A stretch of 64,000 nucleotides of DNA from assembly GCA_963800975.1 (NCBI GenBank), contig CAWDDB010000021.1, positions 310,001-374,000 on the forward strand. The letters run 5' to 3'. Source of the DNA: JALYGY01 sp963800975 (lineage in GTDB: Bacteria > Actinomycetota > Rubrobacteria > Rubrobacterales > Rubrobacteraceae). Positions within the stretch are counted from its first letter, which is position 1; every line of letters begins with the position of its first letter. The position numbers and the translations under genes were made by a program. Positions 33,454 to 43,039 of the stretch are shown here, one piece after another. The notes below the pieces were generated by a model, which searched no databases, was not told where the DNA came from, and saw only the letters and a list, made by a program, of their open reading frames with translations.

Positions 33454-34359
33454 ATGGGCCGCAGCGTCGAGACCGAGCTGCCTCAGGCGCGGTACAGCTA
33501 CGGCGGGGACGAGTTCGTCTTCGTGGAGCTATCCGAGGCCATGAGCCTCAAGGTCAACTTCAGGGCGATGGCTATCACCAACAAGCTCGGGGACGAGGAC
33601 ATCGAGGGCGTCACCGACATCTGTCCGTCCAACGCCTCATACATGATCCGCATAGACCCCGACGTCCTGCACCCGGACGACCTGATCTCGCGCCTCAAGG
33701 AGATAGACGAGGAGGTCGGCGACGTAAGCGGCTTCGAGCTGAATACGAGGGTCGTCGACGTGCCCGTGATGATCGACGACCCATGGACGCACGAGGCCCT
33801 CATGCGTTTCCGCGACCGTCACCAGGACCCGGATGCCACCGACCTGGAGTACTCGGCCCGCATAAACGGCTACGACAGCAAGGAAGATTTTATCGAGGCG
33901 CTCCTCGGGTCCCCGTGGCTGGTAACCATGATCGGGTTCGTGCCGGGGCTCCCGTGGTGCTACCAGCTCGTCCCGCCGGAGGAGCAGATCGAGGTCCCCA
34001 AGTACGTTAGACCCCGCACCTTCACCCCCGAACGCGCCTTCGGCTTCGGCGGCGGGTTCGCCGTGGTCTACTCCGTCGAAGGCGCGGGCGGATACCAGCT
34101 CTTCGGACGCGCCCCGGTGCCCGTGCTCGACATCGAGCAGCGCCTCCCGGACTTCCAGGACTCCATCGTCTTCCCGAAACCCGGCGATGTGTGGAAATAC
34201 CGCCGCATAGATCGCGAGGAGTTCGACCGGCTCGAGGGCGAGGTAGAGGAAGGAACCTACGAGTACAGGAAGAAGGACTTTGTCTTCCACCCGGACCGCG
34301 CCCTCGAGGACCCGCACGCGTACAACGAGGAGATACTGGGGGTGCTCTATGGCGATTAG
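33454..34359 (+). CDS. pxpB: 5-oxoprolinase subunit PxpB (KipI/AHS1 family)
   Basis: A 301-residue AHS1-domain protein, the first of two subunits that resemble the carboxyltransferase half of urea carboxylase. LVTMIGFVPGLPWCYQL corresponds to the family motif (G-F-x-P-G-F-x-Y), here with W-C; YVRPRTFTPERAFGFGGGFA is the next conserved block. It is longer than Bacillus KipI, with an N-terminal extension. I choose ATG 33454, seven bases after GGTGGG, instead of GTG 33442. Its stop overlaps pxpC by 11 nt. With PxpC and PxpA it is expected to open 5-oxoproline (or a related lactam) with ATP. Confidence 0.85.
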   Translation: MGRSVETELPQARYSYGGDEFVFVELSEAMSLKVNFRAMAITNKLGDEDIEGVTDICPSNASYMIRIDPDVLHPDDLISRLKEIDEEVGDVSGFELNTRVVDVPVMIDDPWTHEALMRFRDRHQDPDATDLEYSARINGYDSKEDFIEALLGSPWLVTMIGFVPGLPWCYQLVPPEEQIEVPKYVRPRTFTPERAFGFGGGFAVVYSVEGAGGYQLFGRAPVPVLDIEQRLPDFQDSIVFPKPGDVWKYRRIDREEFDRLEGEVEEGTYEYRKKDFVFHPDRALEDPHAYNEEILGVLYGD

Positions 34360-35329
34360 GGTGAAGACCCCGGGCCTCCTGACGACCGTGCAGGACGCGG
34401 GACGGTTCGGCGAGTACGCCCTCGGGATGCCGCCGTCCGGGGCCATGGACCTCTTCTCTTACCAGGTCGGCAACTTTCTCGTGGGTAACGACGAGGACGC
34501 GGCCGGGCTCGAGATCACGTACTTCGGCCCCGAGCTGGAGTTCACCGAGGGTGCCGTCGTAGCCGTGACCGGCGCCGAGATGCCGCCGAAGATCAACGGC
34601 GAGGAGGCGCCGACGTGGGAGGCGCTCGAGGTGGGGGAGGGCGACGTCCTCTCCTTCGACTACCTCAAGAACGGCGCGAGGTCCTACCTCGCCGTTGCCG
34701 GCGGCGTAGACGTACCCCTCTTCATGCACAGCCGCTCGACGTACACCCTGATCGGGCTCGGCGGCCACGAAGGCCGCGCCCTGCAAGAGGGCGACGAGCT
34801 GGCGGTAGGGGATGCCAGCAACGGCAGCACGCAGGTCGGCAAGAAGGTAGACGAAGACCACATCCCGGCATACTCTAAAGAGACGGAGCTGCGCGTGATC
34901 ATCGGCCTCGCCAGCTACCGTCTGACCGACGAGAGCATGGAGGAGTTCCTGAACACTACCTGGACCGTGACCCCCGACGCCGACCGCGTCGGCTACCGCT
35001 ACAAGGGCGGCGAGCTCAAGTTCGTCGAGCGCGAGCAGCCCGCCGGCGCCGGAAGCGACCCGGCTAACGTGGTCGACTTCGGCTACCCGATAGGCTCCAT
35101 CCAGGTGCCTGGCGGCGTCGAGCCTATCGTCCTCATGAACGACGCCGTGACCGGCGGCGGCTACGCGACCATCGGGACCGTCATAAGCGCCGACCGCGAC
35201 AGACTCGCCCAGACCAAGACCAACGACAAGACCCGCTTCCGCTCCGTGGACCTGGACGAAGCGCTGGAAGCCCGCAGAGAGAGGCGCGAGCAGATGGAGG
35301 AGATCCGGCAGGCGCTGGATCAGGTCTGA
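34349..35329 (+). CDS. pxpC: 5-oxoprolinase subunit PxpC (KipA/AHS2, biotin-dependent carboxyltransferase family)
   Basis: AHS2-domain protein of 326 residues. IRVKTPGLLTTVQDAGRFG is the diagnostic opening motif, followed by GMPPSGAMDLFSYQVGN, SYLAVAGGVDVPLFMHSRST and the C-terminal QVPGGVEPIVLMNDAVTGGGY, all standard for KipA/urea-amidolyase CT domains. The start is the ATG at 34349, inside the end of pxpB (11-nt overlap); a longer open frame upstream is the pxpB region in another frame. It pairs with PxpB to form the lactam-activating or carboxyl-transfer unit. Confidence 0.88.
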   Translation: MAIRVKTPGLLTTVQDAGRFGEYALGMPPSGAMDLFSYQVGNFLVGNDEDAAGLEITYFGPELEFTEGAVVAVTGAEMPPKINGEEAPTWEALEVGEGDVLSFDYLKNGARSYLAVAGGVDVPLFMHSRSTYTLIGLGGHEGRALQEGDELAVGDASNGSTQVGKKVDEDHIPAYSKETELRVIIGLASYRLTDESMEEFLNTTWTVTPDADRVGYRYKGGELKFVEREQPAGAGSDPANVVDFGYPIGSIQVPGGVEPIVLMNDAVTGGGYATIGTVISADRDRLAQTKTNDKTRFRSVDLDEALEARRERREQMEEIRQALDQV

Positions 35330-35361
35330 AGCGTGAAACCTGTTGAAGAGAGGGAGGCGTC

Positions 35362-36135
35362 GTGAGGGTCGATTTGAATTGCGACATGGGGGAGAGCTTC
35401 GGTCCCTGGAAGATGGGGTTCGACGAGGAGATGATGCGATACATCTCCTCGGCCAACGTCGCCGGTGGCTTTCATGGCGGTGACCCGCACGTCATGCGCA
35501 AGACCGTCGCGCTCGCGAAGGAGAACGGGGTGGCCGTGGGCATCCACTCCGGCTACAGGGACCTGGTCGGCTTCGGGCGGCGCGAGATACAGCTGTCGCC
35601 CGAGGAGGTGCGCGACGAGCTGCTCTACCAGCTCGGGGCCTTGCGGGAATTCGCCCACTACTACGACATGGAGGTCCAGCACGTAAAGCCGCACGGGTCG
35701 CTTTACATGGTCGCCGCGCGCGACGAGGAGCTCTCGCGCGCGATCATCGAGGCGATACAGCGCGTCGATCCCGGCCTCATCCTGTTTTGCATGCAGGCCT
35801 CCGTGACCTACGACCTCGCGAAGGAGATGGACCAGCCGGTGGCGGCCGAGTTCTACGCCGACCGCGGGTACAACGACGACGGCCAGATCGTCTTCACCCG
35901 CGCCGTGACTGAGGAGCTGGACCCCGAAGAGGTAGGCGACCGGGTGGTTCGGGCCGTGACGGAAAGGAAGGTCACGACGGAAAGCGGCGCTGAGATCGAA
36001 GTTGGCTCCGACTCGGTCTGCGTGCATGGCGACACCCCAGGTGCGGTCGAGCTAGCCGAGACGATAGCCCGCAAGCTCGCGGAGAACGACATCGAGATCC
36101 GGCCGCTGGGCCGGGCAGAGCAAAGGATCTCTTAG
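35362..36135 (+). CDS. pxpA: 5-oxoprolinase subunit PxpA (LamB/YcsF family)
   Basis: Cytosolic protein of 257 residues with a TIM-barrel-like deacetylase fold. VDLNCDMGESFGPWKMG is the unmistakable N-terminal signature; ANVAGGFHGGDPHVMRKTV (usual form N-x-A-C-G-x-H-A-G-D-P, here with G and G for C and A), GIHSGYRDLVGFGRR, VKPHGSLYMVAA and SVCVHGDTPGAVELA follow. The common cysteine in the A-C-G-x-H motif is glycine here. GTG at 35362 follows GAGAGGGAGG. It is the third gene of the Pxp set and is followed 8 nt later by a biotin carrier gene, an association that suggests a biotin-dependent variant. Confidence 0.9.
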   Translation: MRVDLNCDMGESFGPWKMGFDEEMMRYISSANVAGGFHGGDPHVMRKTVALAKENGVAVGIHSGYRDLVGFGRREIQLSPEEVRDELLYQLGALREFAHYYDMEVQHVKPHGSLYMVAARDEELSRAIIEAIQRVDPGLILFCMQASVTYDLAKEMDQPVAAEFYADRGYNDDGQIVFTRAVTEELDPEEVGDRVVRAVTERKVTTESGAEIEVGSDSVCVHGDTPGAVELAETIARKLAENDIEIRPLGRAEQRIS

Positions 36136-36143
36136 GAGGAACG

Positions 36144-36383
36144 TTGGCAGAAAAGGCAGTTAAAGCGCAGATGCCGGGGACCTTCTACCGCCGTCCCGAT
36201 CCCGACAGCGATCCCTTCGTCAACGAGGGCGACAACGTCTCGGCGGGGGACGTCGTCGGCCTGATCGAGGTGATGAAGTCCTTCCACGAGGTGAAGGCCG
36301 AAGAGGACGGGACGGTCTCGAAGATCCTCGTCGAGGACGATGAAGCCGTAGACGCCGGCCAGGACCTCGTCGAGCTGGAGTAA
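36144..36383 (+). CDS. Biotin carboxyl carrier protein (biotinyl domain only)
   Basis: A 79-residue biotinyl domain, far shorter than AccB because the proline/alanine-rich linker and N-terminal region are absent. QMPGTFYRRPDPDSDPFV matches the AccB-type opening (A-P-M-P-G-T-F-Y), and the biotin attachment site is LIEVMKSFHEV with Lys45; the usual A-M-K-M is V-M-K-S here. The start is TTG at 36144 with a perfect AGGAGG site. It closes the pxpBCA operon and is divergent from bioY-accC. It most likely shuttles carboxybiotin from AccC to the PxpBC pair. Confidence 0.9.
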   Translation: MAEKAVKAQMPGTFYRRPDPDSDPFVNEGDNVSAGDVVGLIEVMKSFHEVKAEEDGTVSKILVEDDEAVDAGQDLVELE

Positions 36384-36443
36384 CCGCACGCTCCTCTGAC
36401 TACCGGCCCGCGTCGGATCGCCGGCCGCGACCTGGAGTCCGGC

Positions 36444-38400
36444 TCATGGGCCGGGCACGACGGGTTCGTTCTTGGAGAACTCCGAGGTGTCGCCGATGGT
36501 TGTTCCTGACGCCGTCCCGCTCGTGTTGGTCGCCGTCGTCGTCACCGCCTGACTGGGTTGCGGAACTGGGCTTACGCAGGCGAAGCTGGCGTCTCCGTTG
36601 GCGTTGGTAGTAACCGTAGTATCCACCCCTGCTGGGATCTGGCCCTCGCCGTGCGTCGAGGGGTCTGGCGCCGCCACGAAGCACTGGACTGTGTAGGTCT
36701 GGTTGGGGTTGCTATTGAGCGTGCCGGTGATGGTCGTCAAGAGGGGGGGAGTAGATCTCCTTATTGCCGAGGAAATGACGGGGAAGTTCTGGCGGTGGTT
36801 GTTTGAGCTGGGGGCGTCGGGATCGTCTGTGTCGTTGGCCGTAACGCCGAAGGCGTCTTCAGTTCCGCCCGCCAGATCTATTCCCAGTTCGCCGTTGGAG
36901 AAGATGGAGTTGGAGAGTACGCTGTTCCCCACGGCGAGGCCGCCGAACACCAGCACGCCGTCCTGGTCGTTGTGGGCGATGCGGTTGCCCCCAGCCGTGC
37001 TTCCGATAGCGCTCCCGATGGTGCTGCCGCTCCCGGAGCTGATCACCACGCCGTCATCGTTGCCCAGCGCGGCGTTCCCGGCGGCGTTGGTGCCTATGAA
37101 GTTACCCTGAACCCTGTTGCCCGACGCGTCGCTGCCGAAGATAACGACGCCGTCGCCCCCGTTGCCCGAGATGACGTTGCGCGCGCCGCTTACCGTTCCA
37201 CCGATCACGTTTTCGTCCGCGTTCGAGATCTCTACACCCTCGCCAGAATTGCCCAGGGTGGCGTTTCCGGAAGCGTTCGTACCTATGAAGTTGCCCCGGA
37301 CCGCATTCTCGGCCGTCTGGGAGTTGGAGATCAGCACACCGTCGCCCCCGTTGCCCGAGATGACGTTGCGCGCGCCGGCTGCCGTGTCTCCGACCAGGTT
37401 GTCGTCCGCGCCGATTGAGATTTCCACGCCAGCCTGACCGTTGCCCAGATCGCCGAGCCCGCTGCTCTCAGTGCCTATGAAGTTGCCGAGGACGGTATTG
37501 CCTGTCGAGGTGGTGCCAAAGAACCGGACTCCAGCTTCGTTGTTGCCGGAGATGAGGTTGCGCGCCCCGACGGACGTCCCTCCAACGATGTTCTCTGGCC
37601 CACTAACGAATACGCCGTCGGCGCCGTTGCCCAGGGCGGCATCCCCGTCCGCGTTGGTTCCGATGTGGTTGCCCTGAACGCTATTGCTCGACGCCGCGCT
37701 GCCGCCGATAGAGATGCCGTCATTGTCGTTGCCGGAGATGAGGTTACGTTGCCCGCTGGTAGTGCCGCCGACCGTGTTGTCTGGCGCGTTGAAGATACGC
37801 ACGCCGCTGGTGGTGTTGCCCAGGTCGGTGGTGCCGGCGGCGTTGGTGCCCACGAAGTTGCCCTGGATTTTGACGCGCTTGGCATCGGGACCGAAGATCA
37901 GGATACCGGTTCCCACGAAGCGGTTGATCGCCAACCCCTCGATCACGCAGTCGGCGGCCTCGATCCTGAGCCCGCTCGTGTCTGCCCCCGCGTTCGTCCC
38001 GTTTAGCTGCACCTTGAGGACCGCGTCGTTGCCTTCCGCCAGGGTGTTGGGAGAAGCCCCGGTCTGGGTGTAGCCGTTTATGGTTAGCTCTTCCCTTATG
38101 GTGGGGAGCCCCGAGGCCGGGGAGATGGTCTTCACGGAGGCGTTACTTACGATGTTGAAGTTGATGGTGTCGGGTGCGGCGGTGTCGTTGGCCTCCTGGA
38201 TGGCCGCCCTGAGCGTGCACTGGTTGCCCCTTTGCGAAGAGTTCGCGTCGCAGGCGGCGTTGTTTATGTTCGCATCGGGGGCGTCGTTGGTGCGGTTGAC
38301 GGACGAAGATGGCGGCGTGGGCGGGCGTGGACCACACGGCGAGAGACGCCCACGCCAGGGCGAGAACCGCCAGCGTCAGAAGCGTCCTCGGTATCGGCAT
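36444..38400 (-). pseudogene. Frameshifted secreted right-handed beta-helix protein (CSLREA type)
   Basis: The gene begins at ATG 38400 (AGGAG six bases before) with a signal peptide MPIPRTLLTLAVLALAWASL ending TPAHA. It then reads out of frame: alignment by eye with the tandem paralogue shows one extra C at about 38304, between the signal peptide and the SVNRTNDAP segment. Downstream the right frame continues uninterrupted to 36444. The body has CTLRAAIQEAND, a TINGYTQTGASPNTLAEGND block and many roughly 45-residue beta-helix turns (IGTNAAG...LGN...GV.I...VGGT..GARNVISGN). Either a genuine pseudogene or a one-base sequencing error; an intact product would be a large surface or polysaccharide-binding protein of about 650 residues. 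Confidence 0.8.
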
Positions 38401-38458
38401 CTCGATCTCCTGTATTCGGTCCATCCTTATCGCCCTTTCTTGCTACAAGTCTCTTGGC

Positions 38459-40030
38459 TCACGGCCCCACGGAAACTGCCCGATTAAGGGAGAACTCTGA
38501 GGTGTCGCCGCCCACCCTTTTCGTTGCCGTCGCGGTCACAAGTTGTCCTGCTTGCGGAACAGGGCTTATGCAGGCGAAGCTGGCGTCACCGCCCGCATCG
38601 GCCGTGACGTTGTCCTTCCCCGCCGGGATCTGGCCCTCGCCGTGGCCGGATGGGTCCGGTACCGCCACGAAGCACTGGACGATGACGTCCTGGTTGGGGT
38701 TGGTGTTGAGCGTGCCGGAGATGATCGTGACCCCGGTGCTGAGCCGCGTCGCCGACCCTATAACGGGAAAGTTCTGGAGGTTGTTGGCTCCGATGTCGGG
38801 GTCATCGGTGTCGTTGGCCGTGACGTCGAGGTCGTTCTCGTTTCCGCCCGATAGATCTATGCCGAGACCGGTGTTCGAGAAGATGGAGTTGGAGAGGATG
38901 CGGTTGCCGGTGCGGCTATCACCAACGACTACCCCGTTCTCGCCGTTAAAGGCGATGCGGTTGCCCGCCGAGCTGGCTGTCCCCCCGACCGTGTTCTGCG
39001 CGTTGTCCAGCCCCACGCCGTCCAGACTATTGCCCAAAGGGGCGGTCCCACCGACGGCGGTGCCTATGAAGTTGCCCAGGATCCGGTTGCCCGTCGAGAT
39101 ACCACCCCGGATCTGGACGCCCTGGCCCTCATTGCCGGAGATTATGTTGCGAGCCCCTCCGGCCGTCCCTCCGACCGTGTTGTTGGCTGCGTTGGCCATG
39201 TCCACGCCGTTGCCGGTGTTGCCCAGATCTTGCGTGCCGTTTTTGTCGGTGCCTATGTAGTTGCCCAAGACCTCGTTGCTCGCCGTGTTGATGCCGCCCA
39301 GGATCTGGACGCCGTCGCTCTCATTGCCGGAGATTACGTTGCGCGCTCCGCTCGCCGTGCCCCCGACCGTGTTGTTCGCGCTAGCGATGTCCACGCCGCC
39401 TTCCCCGTTGCCCAGGGCGGCGGTGCCGGCGGCGCTCGTGCCTATAAAGTTGCCCTCGATCTTGGTGCCCGTCACGCCAAAGCTCGACACAGCGATGCCG
39501 GCCCCGTCGAAGCGGTTGATCACCAACCCCTTGATCGTGCTCTCGTCGAGCCCGATCGAGAGCCCGTCCGTGCCCGCTCCCGCGTTGGCGCCGTTTAGCT
39601 GCACCTTGAGGACCGCGTCGTTCCCTTCCGCTAGCGTATTGGGAGAAGCCCCGGTCTGGGTGTAGCCGTTTATGGTGACCTCTTCCTTTATGGTGGGGAG
39701 CGCCGAGCCCGGGGAGATGGTCTTGACGGAGGCGTTGCCGCCGATGTTGAAGTTGATGGTGTCGGGTGCGGCGGTGTCGTTGGCTTCTCGTATGGCGGCC
39801 CTGAGCGTGCACTGGTTGCCTCTCGCGGAAGCGTTGGAGTCGCAGGCGGCGTTGTTCAGGTTGGCGTCCGGGGCGTCGCCGGTGCGGTTGACGGAGAAGG
39901 TAGCGGCGTGGGCAGGCCCGGCTGCGAGCACGCCGGCGGAGGCGGCTACCAACACAGCCAGAACACAGGAGGCGAGGGTCCTTGCCCTGTCCGCTTCGCG
40001 CAAGGCCTTGAGTAACGCTATGCTCTGCAT
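38459..40030 (-). CDS. Secreted right-handed beta-helix repeat protein (CSLREA type)
   Basis: Exported protein of 523 residues from ATG 40030, preceded by GGGAGG; the frame stays open further upstream but without a signal. The signal peptide ends VLAAGPAHA. Then come ATFSVNRTGDAPDANLNNAA, CTLRAAIREANDTAAPDTIN (CSLREA-like motif) and six or so beta-helix coils with IEGNFIGTSAAGTAALGN, NNTVGGTASGARNVISGN repeats, ending in a small beta domain (CFVAVPDPSGHGEGQIPAG). This fold binds or cleaves polysaccharides or acts as an adhesin; no catalytic residues are evident. It is 58 nt from its frameshifted paralogue, clearly a tandem duplication. Confidence 0.85.
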   Translation of the reverse strand: MQSIALLKALREADRARTLASCVLAVLVAASAGVLAAGPAHAATFSVNRTGDAPDANLNNAACDSNASARGNQCTLRAAIREANDTAAPDTINFNIGGNASVKTISPGSALPTIKEEVTINGYTQTGASPNTLAEGNDAVLKVQLNGANAGAGTDGLSIGLDESTIKGLVINRFDGAGIAVSSFGVTGTKIEGNFIGTSAAGTAALGNGEGGVDIASANNTVGGTASGARNVISGNESDGVQILGGINTASNEVLGNYIGTDKNGTQDLGNTGNGVDMANAANNTVGGTAGGARNIISGNEGQGVQIRGGISTGNRILGNFIGTAVGGTAPLGNSLDGVGLDNAQNTVGGTASSAGNRIAFNGENGVVVGDSRTGNRILSNSIFSNTGLGIDLSGGNENDLDVTANDTDDPDIGANNLQNFPVIGSATRLSTGVTIISGTLNTNPNQDVIVQCFVAVPDPSGHGEGQIPAGKDNVTADAGGDASFACISPVPQAGQLVTATATKRVGGDTSEFSLNRAVSVGP

Positions 40031-40268
40031 GCCGTTCGCCCTCCCTTGCTCCGGGCCGAGAAGGAGCAATCGGTGCCCTTCCTGCCTCGTAAAGGCTTGC
40101 GGGAGCAGTTTACTCCTCTTGTATAACAAGGCACATCCGCAAAATTGCCTATTCTTCCGACTGCTTCGGACTTCGTACCAGCATTTGCCACGGATTCGGG
40201 TTGCCAGCATAATCCGGGGCGGGAAAGGCGTGATCGGGGAAAGACGTAACCGAAGAGGAGGCCAAGGT

Positions 40269-42699
40269 ATGACGGAGACTGCCCGACGGTACATGGGGAA
40301 CAGCGTTCCGCGCAAGGAGGACCCGGCGCTCCTCACGGGCCGCACGAACTTCACCGACGAGATCCAGCTCCCCGGCACGCTCCACATGACCGTCCTGCGC
40401 AGCCCCTACGCCCACGCGAAGGTGACGAGCGTGGACGCCTCCGAGGCCAAAAGTCAGCCGGGCGTCGTGGCGGTCTTTACCGGCGAAGACCTCGCCGAGG
40501 AGTGGGCCATTGGCATCCCGTGCGGCTGGCCCGTCACTGAGGACATCAAGATCCCCGACCACTGGCCGCTCGCGCGCGGCGAGGTGAACCACGCTGGCGA
40601 CGGCGTCGCGGTCGTTGTCGCGACCGACCGCTACAAGGCGCAGGATGCCCTCGAGCACATCGACGTCGAGTACGAGCCGCTCCCGGTGGTGGTCGACGTC
40701 GAGGCGGCCCTCGAGGAGGGTGCCCCGCTGGTGCACGAGGACCTCGGGACCAACAAGTGCTACACGTGGCCTCTTGGCACCGGCGACATAGACGAAGCGT
40801 TCGAGAAGGCCGACGTGGTGGTCAGCGGGCGCTACATCCAGCAGCGCCTGATCCCGAGCCCCATCGAGGCTCGCGCCGTGGTTGTCAACCCCGAACCGGC
40901 AACCGGCGCCGTCACACTCTACTCCTCGACCCAGGTCCCCCACTTCGTGAAGGACATCCTCTGCCTGATCTGCGGCGTCTCTGACCTGAAGCTGCGCGTC
41001 GTGGCGCCGGACGTGGGCGGGGGTTTCGGCGGCAAGCTAAACGTATACGCGGAGGAGGCGCTCGCCCTGGCCCTCGCGCGCAGGCTGGAGGTCCCGATCA
41101 AGTGGGTCGAGGACCGCTCCGAGAACCACCTCGCGAGCACCCACGGGCGCGGGCAGGTCCAGCACATCGAGCTGGCCGCCACGAACGAGGGCAAGATCCT
41201 CGGCATGAAGGTGAGGCTCCTGGCGGACATGGGCGCCTACTTGCAGCTTCTCACCCCGGGCATCGCTATCTTAGGCGCCTTCACCTACCCTGGCCTCTAC
41301 ACCTTCGACGCCTACTCCTTCGAGTGCACCGGCGCCTTCACCAACCTGACCCCCACCGACGCCTACCGCGGGGCTGGGAGGAGCGAGGCAGCCTACGCGC
41401 ACGAGCGGATCATGGACGACCTCGCGCGCGAGCTCGACATGGACCCGGCCGAGCTGCGTCTGAAGAACCTGATCCCACCGTTCGACGAGCCCACCGCGAC
41501 CCCGGCCGGCGTGCTCTACGACTCGGGAGACTACGAGACGTGCATGCGCAAGGCCCTCGAGCTCGCAGACTACGAGGGCCTGAGGGAGGAGCAGCGCCGC
41601 CGCCGCGAGTCCGGGGACGTTAGGCAGCTGGGGATCGGCATCGGAAACTTCACCGAGAGCGGCGGCCTCTCGCCTTCGAAGGTCGCCGCCGGCGTCCGCC
41701 TGCAGAGCGGCGGCTGGGAGGCGGCCTCGGTGCACGTGCTCGCCTCGGGAAAGGTGGAGGTCGTCACCGGCACCTCCCCGCACGGCCAGGGACACGTCAC
41801 TTCGTGGTCCCAGATCACGGCCGACGCCCTCGGCGTGGACGTGGACGACGTCGAGGTGCTGCACAGCGACACCGCCGTGGCGCCTTACGGCCGCGACACC
41901 TACGGCTCCAGGAGCCTCGCCGTCGGGGGCGTCGCCGTCTCGATGGCCTGCGGCAAGGTGGTCGAGAAGGCGAAGAAGATAGCGGCGCACATGCTGGAGG
42001 CTGCCGAGGAAGACCTCGAGTTCGAGGGCGGACGGTTCTCCGTTGCCGGCTCGCCGGATCAGAGCGTCACCATACAGGACGTCGCCGGGGCGGCCTTTCT
42101 GGCGAACGACCTCCCGGAGGGCATGGAGCCCGTCTTGAGCGCCGACCAGGTCTTCGACCCGCCAAACTTCACCTGGCCCTACGGGACGCACGTGTGCGTG
42201 GTCGAGGTGGACACGGAGACGGGGATGGTCACCATCCCCAAGTACGTGGCGGTCGACGACTGCGGGCCCGTGGTCAACCCTGCGATCGTGGACGGCCAGC
42301 TGCACGGCGGCATCACCCAGGGCATAGCCCAGGCCCTCTACGAGGAGGTCGTCTACGACGAGGACGGCAACCTGGTCACCGGCACGCTGGTCGACTACCT
42401 CGTGCCCGGCGCCCCCGAGGTGCCCGAACTTCACGCTGGACCGGACGGAGGTCCCTTCCCCGACCAACCCCATGGGCGTGAAGGGCATAGGAGAGTCGGG
42501 CGCCATAGCCGCCCAGCCGGCTGTGATCAACGCCGTCATAGATGCCCTAGCGCACGAGGGCGTCACCCACATAGACATGCCGGCCTCCCCGATGCGGGTC
42601 TGGGCGGCGCTGCAGGAGGCCCGCGGACGCGACGCCGGTACACGCGACGCCGACCTCTCCGGCCGCCCGTCCCACTCGGACGATGGGGGACCCTCGTAG
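40269..42699 (+). pseudogene. Frameshifted CoxL/xanthine dehydrogenase-type molybdopterin subunit (form II-like)
   Basis: Large molybdenum-hydroxylase subunit starting at ATG 40269 after GAGGAGG. Reading frame 1 covers about 720 residues: MGNSVPRKEDPALLTGR, VAPDVGGGFGGKLNVYAEEA, TDAYRGAGRSEAAYAHERIM (the AYRGAGR active-site loop of form II, not AYRCSFR of true CO dehydrogenase), GTSPHGQGHVTSW and VVNPAIVDGQLHGGITQGIA. After VPGAPEV the frame breaks: one extra base in 42423-42426. The next frame continues NFTLDRTEVPSPTNP, MGVKGIGESGAIAAQPAVIN and THIDMPASPMRVW to the stop at 42699. No small or medium subunit genes are adjacent. Pseudogene or sequencing error. Confidence 0.85.
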
Positions 42700-42769
42700 C
42701 GTTTGATCCCCGCCGTTTGCGGGTAGATTAAACTACAGGTGACGGTTTTCGGCGGCGAGGAGAAACTGG

Positions 42770-42958
42770 ATGGGTGAGCGGGGCAAGACCGGCCGCGAGG
42801 ACAGGCAAGAAGGGGCCGTAGACAAGGCCAAGGGACGCATCAAGGAGGCCTCTGGCGCCCTGACCGGCGACAAGAGTAAGAAGGCCAAGGGACGCTCGGA
42901 TCAGCGCCAGGGCACCATGAAGGAGAAGAAGGGCCACCTGAAGGACCTGCTCAAGTAG
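42770..42958 (+). CDS. CsbD-family general stress protein
   Basis: A 62-residue, highly charged protein with the CsbD pattern: VDKAKGRIKEASGALTGDKS and KKAKGRSDQRQGTMKEKKGH. CsbD proteins are small helical stress proteins induced by general stress regulons; their molecular activity is not known. ATG at 42770 follows GGCGAGGAG. It is flanked downstream by a convergent terminator. It is cytosolic and has no cysteine. Confidence 0.88.
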   Translation: MGERGKTGREDRQEGAVDKAKGRIKEASGALTGDKSKKAKGRSDQRQGTMKEKKGHLKDLLK

Positions 42959-42983
42959 TAGCCCGGGGAGGGTGCAAGCAAAA

Positions 42984-43014
42984 CGAGAGGGCCGGGGTAA
43001 AGCCCCGGTCCTCG
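42984..43014. terminator. Bidirectional terminator between csbD-like and phasin-like genes
   Basis: CCGGGG (42992-42997) and CCCCGG (43003-43008) form the core stem around TAAAG, extended on both sides by GAGG and CCTC pairs. It lies between convergent genes. Confidence 0.7.
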
Positions 43015-43039
43015 TCGTTGACTTGGCCGTTTACCGCCG

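Noticed and set aside
39672..40268. N-terminal 199-codon extension of the CoxL-like gene
   Set aside because: This stretch is antisense to the beta-helix gene; the ATG at 40269 has a GAGGAGG site and the family start motif.
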